Assembly: GCF_000155975.1 (NCBI RefSeq)
Contig: NZ_GG730299.1
Span: 496,305-560,304, forward strand
Source: Citrobacter youngae ATCC 29220
GTDB taxonomy: Bacteria; Pseudomonadota; Gammaproteobacteria; Enterobacterales; Enterobacteriaceae
Direction of reading: 5' to 3'
DNA length: 64,000 nucleotides
Under the pieces are notes generated by a model that did no database searches, had not been told where the DNA came from, and saw nothing but the letters and a program-made list of their open reading frames with translations. The number at the start of each line of letters is the position of its first letter. Positions within the stretch are counted from its first letter, which is position 1. The position numbers and the translations under genes are program-made. Shown in pieces: positions 9,446-18,666 of the stretch.

Positions 9446-10498
9446 ATGACTGATATTGCGCAGTTGCTTGGCAAAGATGCCGACAGCCTTTTACAGCATC
9501 GTTGTATGACCATTCCTTCTGACCAACTTTACCTGCCAGGACATGATTACGTCGATCGCGTAATGGTTGATAACAACCGTCCGCCAGCCGTACTGCGTAA
9601 TATGCAGACGCTGTATAACACGGGCCGTCTGGCGGGAACAGGGTACCTGTCGATTCTTCCGGTGGACCAGGGCGTGGAGCATTCCGCTGGGGCATCGTTT
9701 GCGGCTAACCCGCTGTACTTTGATCCAAAGAATATCGTGGAACTGGCTATCGAAGCAGGGTGTAACTGCGTGGCATCGACCTATGGCGTGCTGGCTTCTG
9801 TTTCCCGCCGCTACGCGCACCGCATTCCGTTCCTCGTCAAGATTAACCACAACGAAACGCTGAGCTACCCCAACACGTTTGACCAGACGTTGTATGCCAG
9901 CGTCGAGCAGGCGTTCAATATGGGCGCGGTGGCGGTAGGGGCGACCATTTATTTCGGATCTGAAGAGTCTCGTCGTCAGATTGAAGAGATTTCCGCCGCG
10001 TTTGAGCGCGCCCATGAGCTGGGTATGGTCACCGTGCTGTGGGCTTATCTGCGTAACTCCGCGTTTAAGAAAGACGGCGTGGATTACCATGTCTCCGCCG
10101 ATCTCACCGGCCAGGCTAACCATCTGGCGGCCACGATTGGGGCGGATATCGTGAAGCAGAAAATGGCGGAAAATAACGGCGGATACAAAGCCGTTAATTT
10201 TGGTTACACCGACGATCGCGTCTACAGCAAGCTGACCAGCGATAACCCGATTGACCTGGTGCGTTATCAACTGGCGAACTGCTATATGGGTCGCGCCGGA
10301 TTAATTAACTCTGGCGGCGCTGCCGGAGGGGAAACCGATCTTAGCGATGCGGTACGTACGGCGGTGATTAACAAACGTGCTGGCGGTATGGGGCTGATTC
10401 TTGGACGTAAAGCATTCAAGAAAACCATGGCCGACGGCGTTAAGCTGATTAACGCCGTGCAGGATGTTTATCTGGACAGCAAAGTCACCATTGCCTGA
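9446..10498 (+). CDS. fbaB: Class I fructose-bisphosphate aldolase FbaB
   Basis: This 350-residue DhnA-type class I aldolase cleaves fructose 1,6-bisphosphate to dihydroxyacetone phosphate and glyceraldehyde 3-phosphate, mainly in gluconeogenic conditions. It is almost identical in length and sequence to the E. coli enzyme, including [18 protein letters not shown] at about residues 70-87 and the AADIVKQK-type Schiff-base lysine region ([12 protein letters not shown]). A GGGAGCA ribosome-binding site lies upstream of the ATG. It is transcribed divergently from yegT and converges on yegS. Confidence 0.95.
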   Translation: MTDIAQLLGKDADSLLQHRCMTIPSDQLYLPGHDYVDRVMVDNNRPPAVLRNMQTLYNTGRLAGTGYLSILPVDQGVEHSAGASFAANPLYFDPKNIVELAIEAGCNCVASTYGVLASVSRRYAHRIPFLVKINHNETLSYPNTFDQTLYASVEQAFNMGAVAVGATIYFGSEESRRQIEEISAAFERAHELGMVTVLWAYLRNSAFKKDGVDYHVSADLTGQANHLAATIGADIVKQKMAENNGGYKAVNFGYTDDRVYSKLTSDNPIDLVRYQLANCYMGRAGLINSGGAAGGETDLSDAVRTAVINKRAGGMGLILGRKAFKKTMADGVKLINAVQDVYLDSKVTIA

Positions 10499-10516
10499 TT
10501 GCCGTTGGGCGTCGCG

Positions 10517-11416
10517 TTAGCGCAGCAACGGACAACCCGGCGGCAGTCTGCAACGTAGCGCTGCGGGCAGGATTTCAATATGAAACTCCTGCCCGCTTAG
10601 CGGTTCGCCATCAAGATTAAAGGTAATTTCGTGCGGGGCGCGAATATCAAACCACGATGAAGCGCCATCAATGATGTTAGGGTTGTCTTCGGATTGCGTT
10701 AACGCCGAAAGCAGCCCTGGCAGCAACTCCTCGCCGGTAAAAATGCGCAGTTGTAGCAAACCGTCGTTGATGAGCGCAGTCGGGCAAAGCTGCTGTCCAC
10801 CACCGGCCTGGCGGCCATTACCAATACCAATCACCAGCGCTTTACCCTGCCAGTGAAAATCCTCTCCACGGATGTCGCAGATGTCGGGCTTAAGCGTGTC
10901 CATACGCATCAAACCGTGAATAAAATACGACACGCCGCCCAACGCGGCTTTGAGTTTTTCTGGCGTTTCGGTGGTGATACGCGTGCCGAAGCCGCCGGTC
11001 GCCATATTGATAAAACAGGTTTTATCATTGACCTGCACCATATCGATCTCTGTTGCATTTCCGGCGATAGCCAGTTTTAACGCTTTATCCAACGCTTCAG
11101 GAATACCAGCGCTGGTGGCAAAGTCATTTGCCGTTCCCAACGGTAAAATTCCCAGGGCGGGAATATTGCCTCCCTGCGACTGGATCAGCGCCGTAGAGAC
11201 TTCATTAATAGTGCCGTCGCCGCCGCCGGCAATCACCGTTGCAACGCCTAGTCGACGCGCTTCATCAACGTAGCGTTGGGCATCGCCTTTTTCCCAGGTG
11301 ACGCGTACATGAATTTCCACGCCTTCATCGCGAAGCTGCGCAATAGTTTCACGCAGAGGGAGGTTATCAGCACTTTTTCCATTGAGGATCAGCAAGCTGG
11401 CAGGGAACGCTATCAT
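10517..11416 (-). CDS. yegS: Lipid kinase YegS
   Basis: This 299-residue diacylglycerol-kinase-like protein has in E. coli and Salmonella been shown to phosphorylate phosphatidylglycerol in vitro. The catalytic nucleotide loop [15 protein letters not shown] and the [10 protein letters not shown] motif are present, as is the C-terminal beta domain (NLDGEPLSG). It converges on fbaB with an 18-bp gap. Upstream of it the usual yegQ-side neighbours are missing and artJ follows instead, marking a rearrangement junction. Confidence 0.92.
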   Translation of the reverse strand: MIAFPASLLILNGKSADNLPLRETIAQLRDEGVEIHVRVTWEKGDAQRYVDEARRLGVATVIAGGGDGTINEVSTALIQSQGGNIPALGILPLGTANDFATSAGIPEALDKALKLAIAGNATEIDMVQVNDKTCFINMATGGFGTRITTETPEKLKAALGGVSYFIHGLMRMDTLKPDICDIRGEDFHWQGKALVIGIGNGRQAGGGQQLCPTALINDGLLQLRIFTGEELLPGLLSALTQSEDNPNIIDGASSWFDIRAPHEITFNLDGEPLSGQEFHIEILPAALRCRLPPGCPLLR

Positions 11417-11505
11417 CCTTATGCCTCATTCTTTTTCGTTTTAACAAGTGTATGCCATGAATGCATTTATGGCGTAAGAACTGACTGAAAGCGCAGGCGA
11501 AGAGA
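11417..11505. other. Rearrangement junction yegS | artJ
   Basis: Between the yegS start and the artJ terminator only about 90 bp remain. In E. coli artJ faces rlmC, and yegS lies on the yegQ/cyaR side of the yeg cluster; here the two are neighbours, so a breakpoint must lie in this stretch. No insertion sequence, tRNA or long repeat is visible. The stretch must also hold the yegS promoter. Confidence 0.7.
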
Positions 11506-11532
11506 TAAAAAAAGCCGCGGTTGCGGCTTTTC
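11506..11532 (-). terminator. Intrinsic terminator of artJ
   Basis: A 9-bp hairpin (AAAAGCCGC / GCGGCTTTT) is followed on the minus strand by a run of seven T residues, 15 bp after the artJ stop. Confidence 0.9.
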
Positions 11533-11546
11533 AGATGGAGCGGAAA

Positions 11547-12278
11547 TTACTGTGGGAACCACCGATCGCTGATTTGTTGGTAGGTGCCGTCCGCTTTGAT
11601 GGCGGCCAGCGCGTTATTCAGTTTTTCCAGCAGGGCTTTGTTATCCGGGCGAACCGCAATGCCAAGACCGGTACCGAAGTATTGCGGGTCGGTCACTTTA
11701 TCGGTCGCTGCGCCTAACTGCGGGTTAGTTTTCAGCCACTCGTTAACCACGGCGGTGTCGCCAAATACGCCATCAATACGGCCATTTTTCAGGTCGATAA
11801 TCGCATTCTGATAGCTGTCGTAGGCCACGGTTTTCACTTCAGGATGTTTGTCCTGCAGGTATTTCTGGTGCGTGGTGCCGTTTTCCATACCGATGCGTTT
11901 TCCTTTCAGATCGGCAAAGGTTTTATAGGTGTCCTTTTTGGCAATGACCAGCGCGGAGTTAGCATAGTAAGGCTGAGTGAACGCAACCTGTTTGCTACGC
12001 TCTGGGGTGATGTCCATTCCTGAAATCACAGCATCATATTTTTTGAATTTCAGCGCGGGGATCAGGCTATCGAAAGCATGATTAGTAAAAGTACATTCCG
12101 CCTGCATTTGTTTGCACAGCGCCGTTGCCAGGTCGATGTCAAAACCGACAATTTTGTTGCTCGCGTCCAGCGATTCAAATGGCGGATACGTCGCGGATAC
12201 ACCAAAACTAATTTTATCAGCGGCTGAGGCGCCAGCGGCGAAAGTAGCCAGTAATGCGGCCAGTACTAACTTTTTCAT
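11547..12278 (-). CDS. artJ: Arginine-binding periplasmic protein ArtJ
   Basis: This 243-residue substrate-binding protein belongs to the Art ABC importer and binds L-arginine with high affinity. A typical Sec signal peptide (MKKLVLAALLATFAAGASA) precedes the mature SBP fold, which ends YQQISDRWFPQ. The ATG at 12278 is chosen because it starts the signal peptide; the frame extends seven codons further without reason. It is its own transcription unit, with a pair of ARG boxes upstream and a terminator downstream, and is paralogous to artI 1.6 kb away. Confidence 0.95.
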   Translation of the reverse strand: MKKLVLAALLATFAAGASAADKISFGVSATYPPFESLDASNKIVGFDIDLATALCKQMQAECTFTNHAFDSLIPALKFKKYDAVISGMDITPERSKQVAFTQPYYANSALVIAKKDTYKTFADLKGKRIGMENGTTHQKYLQDKHPEVKTVAYDSYQNAIIDLKNGRIDGVFGDTAVVNEWLKTNPQLGAATDKVTDPQYFGTGLGIAVRPDNKALLEKLNNALAAIKADGTYQQISDRWFPQ

Positions 12279-12326
12279 GGTGGAACTCCCGTCTGTCAAT
12301 CTTGTGATGATTTACCGTGTCTGCGG

Positions 12327-12365
12327 TGTGAATTAACAATGCCATTTAATGAATTTATATGCAAT
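12327..12365 (-). promoter_or_regulatory. Pair of ARG boxes (ArgR operator) upstream of artJ
   Basis: Two 18-bp sequences with the ArgR palindrome, one at 12348-12365 (core TGAATTTATATGCA) and a weaker one at 12327-12344 (core TGAATTAACA), are separated by 3 bp, the spacing used by hexameric ArgR. ArgR repression of artJ by arginine is established in E. coli; the sites here were recognised by eye. Confidence 0.7.
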
Positions 12366-12393
12366 AAAAATGATTAACTATTTTTCCTGGTAT

Positions 12394-12432
12394 AAAAAAA
12401 GACGGACAATTTAGGTTGTTGTCCGTCTTTAT
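12394..12432 (-). terminator. Intrinsic terminator of the artPIQM operon
   Basis: The hairpin AAAGACGGACAA / TTGTCCGTCTTT is followed on the minus strand by a T run. It lies about 115 bp beyond artM, after a REP pair, and closes the artPIQM transcript before the artJ promoter. Confidence 0.75.
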
Positions 12433-12453
12433 TCTTTTGCTTTATGCATATTT

Positions 12454-12535
12454 GCCGGATGGCGGTGCTAGCACCTTATCCGGCCTACAAAAGGTGCATG
12501 AACCGTAGGCCTGATAAGCGTAGCGCCATCAGGCA
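12454..12535. repeat. BIME: two inverted REP elements
   Basis: Two REP (palindromic unit) sequences in opposite orientation, one starting GCCGGATGGCGGTGCTAGC and one ending GTAGCGCCATCAGGCA, form the usual 3'-UTR element of enterobacteria between artM and its terminator. Such elements can stabilise upstream mRNA and bind gyrase or IHF. Confidence 0.85.
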
Positions 12536-12546
12536 CAAACATCGAT

Positions 12547-13215
12547 TTAATTCCGGTGTTCAAACGCCAGCGCTTTACGCTCAATTAAGCGCATCATCAG
12601 CGTCAGCAAGCCGTTGACGATCAGGTAAATCACACCCGCCGCGCCGAAGACCATAACGTCATAGGTGCGACCATACAGCAGTTGGCTATAACCCATGACT
12701 TCCATCAGCGTGATGGTGTAAGCCAGTGAGGTACTTTTAAACACCAGCACCACTTCGTTGGAATACGAGGAGAGGGCGCGTTTAAAGGCGTATGGCAACA
12801 AAATCGCCAGCGTGTCCTTTTTGCTCATCCCCAACGCTCCGCAGGACTGCCATTGGCCTTCCGGGATTGCGCGGATGGCACCGTAGAACAGCTGCGTCGT
12901 ATAGGCCGCACTGTTTAACGACAGCGCAATTAAGGCGCACAGCCACGGCTCAGAGAGCAGATGCCACAGTAGCGGATACTCCTGCAGCGTCGGGAACTGT
13001 CCAGGTCCGTAGTAGATCAGGAAGATTTGCACCAGCAGCGGTGTACCGGTAAACAGCGTGATATAGGCTCGAACCAGCCACACCAGCACCGGGGTTTTTA
13101 GCGTCAGGATGATGGTGAAAATGAGTGCCAGGATCAGCGCCACCACGATGGAGGCGACCGTCAGCGTCAGGCTGGTATGCAGCCCTTTCAACAATTCAGG
13201 TAAATACTCAAGCAT
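12547..13215 (-). CDS. artM: Arginine ABC transporter permease ArtM
   Basis: This 222-residue inner-membrane permease of the polar amino acid (HisM/GlnP) family has about five membrane segments and the cytoplasmic EAA loop (GQWQSCGALGMSKKDTLAILLP) that contacts the ATPase ArtP. Its start overlaps the stop of artQ at base 13215, and the two permeases form a heterodimeric channel. It is the last gene of the artPIQM operon. Confidence 0.95.
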   Translation of the reverse strand: MLEYLPELLKGLHTSLTLTVASIVVALILALIFTIILTLKTPVLVWLVRAYITLFTGTPLLVQIFLIYYGPGQFPTLQEYPLLWHLLSEPWLCALIALSLNSAAYTTQLFYGAIRAIPEGQWQSCGALGMSKKDTLAILLPYAFKRALSSYSNEVVLVFKSTSLAYTITLMEVMGYSQLLYGRTYDVMVFGAAGVIYLIVNGLLTLMMRLIERKALAFEHRN

Positions 13216-13931
13216 CAGCCCGGTCTCCGTTCAAAACGTGTCGCGCGCAGATCAATGCGTTTGAGAATGTACTGACTCACCAGCGTAATCACCAGGTAAA
13301 TAGCCGCCGCCACAATGTACCAGGTAAACGGCTCCTGGGTACGCGTGGCAATGCTTTTGGTTTGCAGCATCAGATCGTTCACGCTGATCAGGCTGACCAG
13401 CGCGGTATCTTTCAGCAATACCAGCCACTGGTTACCCAGTCCCGGCAGAGCGTGACGCCACATCTGCGGCATCACCAGGCGAAAGAAGATCGCGGCTTTA
13501 GATAAACCCAACGCCTGACCGGACTCCCATTGTCCGAGTGGTACGGCTTTCAATGCGCCACGCAGCGTTTGCGACGCATAGGCGGCGTACAGTAAAGACA
13601 GCGCAATCACACCGCACAGGAACGGGCTGACGTCGAAGTTTTCGATCTGCATCTGTACCGGGATGTCTACAAACCCGAGATTGATCGTAAAACCATCGGC
13701 CAGCGTCAGCAGCAGCTGTGAGGAGCCGAAATAGATAAACAGAACCACCAGAATTTCTGGTAACCCGCGCAGAATAGTGACCAGCGCTGAACCTGCCCAA
13801 GCCACCGGGCGCCATTTTACGGACTCCCAGACGGCAAAAAACATGGCGAGCGCGAGGCCGATGATCAGCGCACAAACCGCAAGGCCGACGGTCATCCCGG
13901 CGGCGCTTGCTAAAGGAAAAAATTCATTCAT
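13215..13931 (-). CDS. artQ: Arginine ABC transporter permease ArtQ
   Basis: A 238-residue polytopic permease, partner of ArtM, with the EAA-loop segment [21 protein letters not shown] used the second of two adjacent ATG codons ([12 protein letters not shown]), as in E. coli. The gene lies 6 bp after artI and overlaps artM by one base, which indicates a single translation-coupled operon. Confidence 0.95.
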   Translation of the reverse strand: MNEFFPLASAAGMTVGLAVCALIIGLALAMFFAVWESVKWRPVAWAGSALVTILRGLPEILVVLFIYFGSSQLLLTLADGFTINLGFVDIPVQMQIENFDVSPFLCGVIALSLLYAAYASQTLRGALKAVPLGQWESGQALGLSKAAIFFRLVMPQMWRHALPGLGNQWLVLLKDTALVSLISVNDLMLQTKSIATRTQEPFTWYIVAAAIYLVITLVSQYILKRIDLRATRFERRPG

Positions 13932-13937
13932 CAAATA

Positions 13938-14669
13938 TTACTTCTGGAACCATTTGTTGTAGATGGTCTCGTAAGTCCCATCTTTCTTCACTTTTTCCAG
14001 CGCAGCGTTAAATTTCTGCTGCAGCTCGGTATTGCCCTGGCGCACCGCGATGCCCAGACCCGTACCGAAGTAATCTTTATCCGTTACTTTGTCGCCAACC
14101 GCGGCCAGTTTTGGATTGTCTTTCAGCCACTCGGTTACTACTGCGGTATCACCGAAGACGCCGTCAATGCGACCGTTTTGCAGATCGAGTTTGGCATTCT
14201 GATAGCTGTCATACGGTACGGTGGTCACTTCCGGATGTTTATCCATAATGAATTTCTGGTGCGTCGTCCCGTTTTGTACGCCAACTTTTTTGCCTTTCAG
14301 CTGATCAATGCTGGTGTATTTACCCTGCTGGCCAACAAACAGCGCAGAGTTGTCGTAGTAAGGGGTGGTAAACAGGACCTGTTTTTCACGTTCTGGCGTG
14401 ATGTCCATACCGGCCATCACCGCGTCAAAACGACGGAATTTCAGGCTTGGGATCAGGCTGTCGAAGGCCTGATTGGTGAAGGTACAGGTGGCGTCAATCT
14501 CTTTACACAGCGCATTCGCCAGATCAACGTCAAAACCGACGATCTTGTTATTCGCATCGATAGATTCAAACGGAGGATAAGACGCTTCGGTTGCGAAACG
14601 AATGGTTTGGGCTGCGGTAGCGGAAAGGCTAAAACCTGCGATTAGCGCGGCAATCAGAACTTTTTTCAT
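13938..14669 (-). CDS. artI: Periplasmic amino-acid-binding protein ArtI
   Basis: A 243-residue substrate-binding protein paralogous to ArtJ, with the signal peptide MKKVLIAALIAGFSLSATA and mature end TYETIYNKWFQK. The frame runs open 46 codons further upstream, into artP; the ATG at 14669 was chosen because it begins the signal peptide and lies 16 bp after artP. Its exact ligand is less clear than that of ArtJ. Confidence 0.94.
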   Translation of the reverse strand: MKKVLIAALIAGFSLSATAAQTIRFATEASYPPFESIDANNKIVGFDVDLANALCKEIDATCTFTNQAFDSLIPSLKFRRFDAVMAGMDITPEREKQVLFTTPYYDNSALFVGQQGKYTSIDQLKGKKVGVQNGTTHQKFIMDKHPEVTTVPYDSYQNAKLDLQNGRIDGVFGDTAVVTEWLKDNPKLAAVGDKVTDKDYFGTGLGIAVRQGNTELQQKFNAALEKVKKDGTYETIYNKWFQK

Positions 14670-14685
14670 TGTATTGTCCCGAATC

Positions 14686-15414
14686 TTAGTGAGAAAGATA
14701 GTTTTTAAACGCTTCGGTTTGCGGGTTGGCAAAGCAGCTCGCATCCCCAAACTCGACGATATGACCGTTTTCCATATACACCACACGACTGGCCGTTTTA
14801 CGAGCAACTTCCACTTCGTGGGTGACGATCACCTGAGTAATGTTGGTTTCCGCCAGCTCACGAATGATGCTGACGATTTGGGCGGTAATTTCCGGATCAA
14901 GCGCTGCGGTAGGTTCGTCAAACAGCAGTACCTGTGGTTCCATCATCAACGCGCGGGCAATCGCCACACGCTGCTGCTGGCCGCCGGAGAGATGCAGCGG
15001 ATAACGATCGCTGTATGGCTTCAGGCGCAGACGTTCGAGCAATTTCTCCGCGCGCGCCATTGCTTGCTCTTTTGTCAGACCGAGCACACGGCAGGGCGCT
15101 TCAATCAGGTTCTGCACAACCGTGAGATGCGGCCAAAGATTATATTGCTGAAAAACCATACCCACGTTCTGGCGCAGATCGCGAATGGCTTTATCTGATG
15201 GCGTTTTCGTGAAGTCGAAACGGTTACCCGCAATAGAGAGCGTGCCCGAGCGCGGCATCTCAAGCAGGTTGAGTACGCGCAGTAGCGAGCTTTTCCCGGC
15301 TCCACTAGGGCCAAGTAACACCAGTGTTTCGCCCTGAGGGCAATCCAGCGTGATATCGAACAGCGCCTGATGTGCGCCGTAGAAGCAGTTAATGCCGTTT
15401 AATTGAATACTCAT
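14686..15414 (-). CDS. artP: Arginine ABC transporter ATPase ArtP
   Basis: The 242-residue ATP-binding subunit has Walker [10 protein letters not shown] (residues about 36-44), the signature [15 protein letters not shown] and Walker [14 protein letters not shown]. It energises the ArtMQ channel at the inner membrane. The ATG at 15414 (MSIQLNG) agrees with the E. coli start; the upstream in-frame codons lie in non-coding repeat-bearing sequence. It is first in artPIQM. Confidence 0.95.
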   Translation of the reverse strand: MSIQLNGINCFYGAHQALFDITLDCPQGETLVLLGPSGAGKSSLLRVLNLLEMPRSGTLSIAGNRFDFTKTPSDKAIRDLRQNVGMVFQQYNLWPHLTVVQNLIEAPCRVLGLTKEQAMARAEKLLERLRLKPYSDRYPLHLSGGQQQRVAIARALMMEPQVLLFDEPTAALDPEITAQIVSIIRELAETNITQVIVTHEVEVARKTASRVVYMENGHIVEFGDASCFANPQTEAFKNYLSH

Positions 15415-15443
15415 TGATTCTCGTATGCTGGCAGTCTGATAGC

Positions 15444-15571
15444 TATACACTTCATCCTTCAAGCTGCCTCTTTGTTGGCTGCGTTCATTCACTCCAGTCA
15501 CGTACTATTCGTACGCTCCTGGAGATTCATTCACTTGCCGCCTCGACGCATCATGAATGATTTTGTGTATA
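15444..15571. repeat. 128-bp imperfect palindromic intergenic repeat in the artP leader
   Basis: The element begins TATACAC and ends GTGTATA (perfect inverted termini), and its two halves are imperfect inverted repeats meeting near GTACTATTCGTAC (about 15500-15513). The sequence family, with GGCTGCGTTCATTCACTCCAGT-like and GCCGCCTCGACG parts, recurs in enterobacterial intergenic regions and behaves like a MITE or ERIC-type element. It lies just upstream of the artP ATG and downstream of a candidate ARG box. Confidence 0.65.
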
Positions 15572-15604
15572 TTGAAGCCGCAGATACTACCTTTGGCAGA
15601 ATAG

Positions 15605-15622
15605 TTATGCAATATTTATGCG
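15605..15622 (-). promoter_or_regulatory. Candidate ARG box upstream of artP
   Basis: The 18-bp sequence reads CGCATAAATATTGCATAA on the minus strand, close to the ArgR palindrome, with a weaker A/T-rich partner to its right. It lies about 190 bp before the artP ATG, beyond the 128-bp repeat. The promoter of artPIQM is therefore expected near here. Confidence 0.45.
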
Positions 15623-15695
15623 TTAAAAGTTAAATGCAAACCGCATTCTTATCTAAACATAGCACAAAATAGCGGGGCCACCAGTGGGCAAGAAT

Positions 15696-15733
15696 AATTG
15701 TCGGCATTCTATGCAGAATGCCAGACAATTTAT
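15696..15733 (-). terminator. Hairpin after ybjP, possible terminator
   Basis: A long inverted repeat (AATTGTCGGCATTC with GAATGCCAGACAATT) lies 34 bp beyond the ybjP stop. The T run after it on the minus strand is weak, so termination is likely but not certain. Confidence 0.55.
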
Positions 15734-15766
15734 GGGGGTTATGATTCAGGCGGGTGAATGGGGCGT

Positions 15767-16282
15767 TTAGCGGTTTTCGACAGACTGGCGCAGCGTCCCG
15801 GCTGGCGCGTGTACGCTGCCGCCCAGATAGCGGACATCGTCCACTACCCAGCACTGTCCTTCGCGGATCATCAGCACTTCATCACGCCAGCTCTGATCGC
15901 CCTGTTTCAGCTCTACGCGCAGCGGAATGTTGCGTGCATCACTATTCGGAATGGTCGATGCGCTGGCGACGCTGGCGCTGTCCGGTAACGTGGCGCGGCT
16001 GGAGAAAGGATCGCTGTTAAACAGGTCGCGATGCGCGTTATCGCGGCTGGCATCGGTCAGCAGTTTCGCCAGATTGTCGCTGAGGTACGGGCGAAGGGCG
16101 GTAATGTCGTTGTTACGATGCTGAATACGGTAATCATAGAATTGTTGAGCCACGCTGTCTGGCCCGCCTTCTACGCATGCACCGCTACGAGAGCCGTTAT
16201 CTTTATAAACCGGGGTCACGGTTGTACAGGCGCTGAGAAGTAGTGCACATGGAACCAGCAGTGAGAGTTTCGAGTAGCGCAT
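15767..16282 (-). CDS. ybjP: Lipoprotein YbjP
   Basis: A 171-residue predicted lipoprotein with a lipobox LLSAC (cysteine 19) after a short hydrophobic signal. The rest is a mixed alpha/beta domain with the phrase VLMIREGQCWVVDDVRYLGG. In E. coli it is an outer-membrane lipoprotein of unknown function. It stands alone between artP and the divergent ybjQ. Confidence 0.88.
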   Translation of the reverse strand: MRYSKLSLLVPCALLLSACTTVTPVYKDNGSRSGACVEGGPDSVAQQFYDYRIQHRNNDITALRPYLSDNLAKLLTDASRDNAHRDLFNSDPFSSRATLPDSASVASASTIPNSDARNIPLRVELKQGDQSWRDEVLMIREGQCWVVDDVRYLGGSVHAPAGTLRQSVENR

Positions 16283-16408
16283 AATGATTTCCTTATTAGC
16301 TTTCTACTATTAGTGTTCTACGTTGATAGAATATATCCTTTCAATGATAGTGGATCGGTTCGATAATGCTTTTGAGATCGTGCTCTTAGCGCAAAAAGGA
16401 GATTAACC

Positions 16409-16732
16409 ATGCAGTTTTCAACTACCCCTACGCTTGAAGGGCAGAGCATCGTGGAATACTGCGGTGTGGTGACTGGCGAAGCGATTTTAGGCGCGAATAT
16501 CTTCCGTGATTTCTTCGCCGGCATTCGTGATATTGTCGGCGGCCGCTCCGGCGCGTATGAAAAAGAGCTGCGTAAAGCGCGTGAAATTGCCTTTCAGGAG
16601 CTTGGTGAGCAGGCGAAAGCGCTGGGTGCCGATGCGGTCGTCGGTATCGATATCGATTACGAAACCGTGGGCAAAGATGGCAGCATGTTGATGGTGAGCG
16701 TCAGCGGCACCGCGGTGAAAACTCGCCGATGA
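16409..16732 (+). CDS. ybjQ: YbjQ family protein (DUF74)
   Basis: This 107-residue cytosolic protein belongs to a small family known to form pentamers and annotated as possible heavy-metal binding. The conserved core includes [17 protein letters not shown] and [15 protein letters not shown]. An AAGGAG ribosome-binding site lies 9 bp before the ATG. Its stop overlaps the amiD start by 4 bp, so the two form an operon. The biochemical role is not established. Confidence 0.9.
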
Positions 16733-17559
16733 AGCGTCTGTTGTGGCTGCTGGCATTTACGCTACTGCTGGTGGGATGTGCTGGCGAAAAAGGCATTGTC
16801 GATAAAAACGGGTATCAGCTGGATACCCGCCGTCAGGCGCAGGCCGCTTATCCACGCATTAAAGTGTTGGTTATCCATTACACGGCGGATGATTTTGACG
16901 CTTCTCTGGCTACGCTAACCGATAAAAACGTCAGTTCGCACTATCTGATCCCCGCAGTGCCGCCGCTCTACCACGGCAAGCCGCGTATCTGGCAACTGGT
17001 GCCGGAAAACGATTTGGCCTGGCATGCCGGGATTAGCTTCTGGCGCGGCGCTACGCGGATTAACGATACCTCGATTGGCATTGAGCTGGAAAACCGCGGC
17101 TGGCAAAAATCGGCGGGAACGAAATATTTTGCCCCGTTTGAGCCTGCGCAGATCCAGGCGCTGATCCCGCTGGCGAAAGACATTATTGCTCGCTACGACA
17201 TCAAGCCGCAAAACGTGGTGGCTCATGCGGACGTCGCGCCGCAGCGTAAGGACGATCCTGGCCCGTTGTTTCCATGGAAAGAGCTGGCAGCACAGGGGAT
17301 TGGCGCATGGCCAGACGCCCAGCGCGTGGCGTTTTATCTTGCCGGGCGAGCGCCCCATGCGCCGGTGGAAACCGCATCATTACTCGATCTACTGTCGCGC
17401 TACGGTTATGAGGTAAAACCTGATATGACGCCGCGTGAACAGCAGCGGGTGATTATGGCCTTCCAGATGCACTTCCGCCCGACGTTGTGGAACGGCGTGG
17501 CGGATGCAGAAACGCAGGCGATTGCGGAGGCCTTGCTGGAGAAATACGGGCAGGGTTAA
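16729..17559 (+). CDS. amiD: N-acetylmuramoyl-L-alanine amidase AmiD
   Basis: A 276-residue outer-membrane lipoprotein amidase that cuts the lactyl-amide bond between N-acetyl or anhydro-muramic acid and the peptide of murein fragments. It has a lipobox LLVGC (cysteine 17), an amidase_2 zinc domain with ligand-bearing segments [12 protein letters not shown] and [17 protein letters not shown], and a C-terminal peptidoglycan-binding-like three-helix region. It is coupled to ybjQ, and its stop codon overlaps that of convergent ybjS. Confidence 0.94.
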
Positions 17560-18569
17560 CGCGGCAGCTTACCGTGGTCGCGCAGCCAGGCCGCGGTACG
17601 CTCAATCCCTTCATCCAGCGTGACGATGGGCTGGTAACCTAACTCTTCCTGAGCGCGGGTGGTATCCAGCGTAAAGTCAAAATTCAGCTTCGATACGCCG
17701 TAGTGCGTAAGCTTTGGCTCTTTCGCTGATTTATTGCCCAGACGCTCCATACTGCGGGCAATCATATCCAGCATCGGGTAGGGCACGGAACGGATACGGC
17801 AATCAATATTCAACTCGTCGATAAGCTTCTGCACGATACTGCGCAGCGTTCTGTGCTCGCCGTTGGTAATGTTGTATGCCCGGCCTGAGGGCAGGTTATC
17901 GCAAGCTTCCTGGCTTACCAGCCACATCGCGTGCACCGCATTCTCGTAATAGGTCATATCCACCAACGCGCTTCCACCGTGCGGCAACAGGATGCTGCCG
18001 TAGTGGTACATCATATGGGCCAGACGAGGGATAAAGACTTTATCATGAGGCCCGAACAGACTTTGCGGGCGCAATACCGTGAAGCGGGTCTGCGGGTTGG
18101 CCTGCGCAAGCAGCGCGATCACATCTTCACCAGCCGCTTTACTGCGGGCGAATTCATTGGCGAAGCGATGTGGACGGAAATCCTCTTTGATATCCCGATG
18201 GTGGTGATAGTCAAAATAGAGCGACGGAGAGGAGATGTGGATAAAGTTACGTACGCCCCAGGCTACGGCCCACTCGCCCAGACGGCGGGTAGCGCGAACG
18301 TTGGCCAGGTCGAAGGCTTCCTGAGTTCCCCACGGCGAGGTAAAACTGGAGCAGTGCCACAGCGTGTCGATACCTGCGAGCATCACTTTTGCCTGCGAAG
18401 AGACCAGTTCGGTCAAATCCGCATGCACAAATTCTGCGCCCATTTTCGCCAGCAGCTTGCCCATCGCTTCGTTGCGACCGGTGGCTCTGACGCTGACGCC
18501 TTTGCTGCATAGAAACTCAACCGCGTTTCGGCCCAAGCCGCTGGTGGCTCCGGTAACCAGTACCTTCAT
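17556..18569 (-). CDS. ybjS: NAD(P)-dependent sugar-epimerase-like protein YbjS
   Basis: A 337-residue extended short-chain dehydrogenase/epimerase. It starts with the Rossmann motif [16 protein letters not shown] (residues 4-19) and shows a YxxxK-like region near [12 protein letters not shown] together with the epimerase-type phrase [12 protein letters not shown]. The substrate is unknown. It is the last gene of the run poxB-ltaE-ybjT-ybjS on the minus strand, which in E. coli is associated with RpoS-dependent stationary-phase expression. Confidence 0.9.
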   Translation of the reverse strand: MKVLVTGATSGLGRNAVEFLCSKGVSVRATGRNEAMGKLLAKMGAEFVHADLTELVSSQAKVMLAGIDTLWHCSSFTSPWGTQEAFDLANVRATRRLGEWAVAWGVRNFIHISSPSLYFDYHHHRDIKEDFRPHRFANEFARSKAAGEDVIALLAQANPQTRFTVLRPQSLFGPHDKVFIPRLAHMMYHYGSILLPHGGSALVDMTYYENAVHAMWLVSQEACDNLPSGRAYNITNGEHRTLRSIVQKLIDELNIDCRIRSVPYPMLDMIARSMERLGNKSAKEPKLTHYGVSKLNFDFTLDTTRAQEELGYQPIVTLDEGIERTAAWLRDHGKLPR

Positions 18570-18666
18570 ATCAATCCACTGTGTTTAAAAAACATCGTGC
18601 GCATTCTTCCGTGAAACACGCCTGTATGCAATGGGAAACGTGAAAGAATACAGTCTCTTTTTGTCA

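Noticed and set aside
9491-10270. 259-codon frame on the minus strand opposite fbaB
   Set aside because: It lies entirely inside fbaB, whose protein is conserved end to end; the opposing frame is an artefact of GC-rich codon use and has no family features.
15415-15766. Fels-1-type prophage at the artP-ybjP gap
   Set aside because: In S. Typhimurium LT2 Fels-1 lies in this neighbourhood. Here the gap has only control sequence, a repeat and a hairpin; no phage gene is present.
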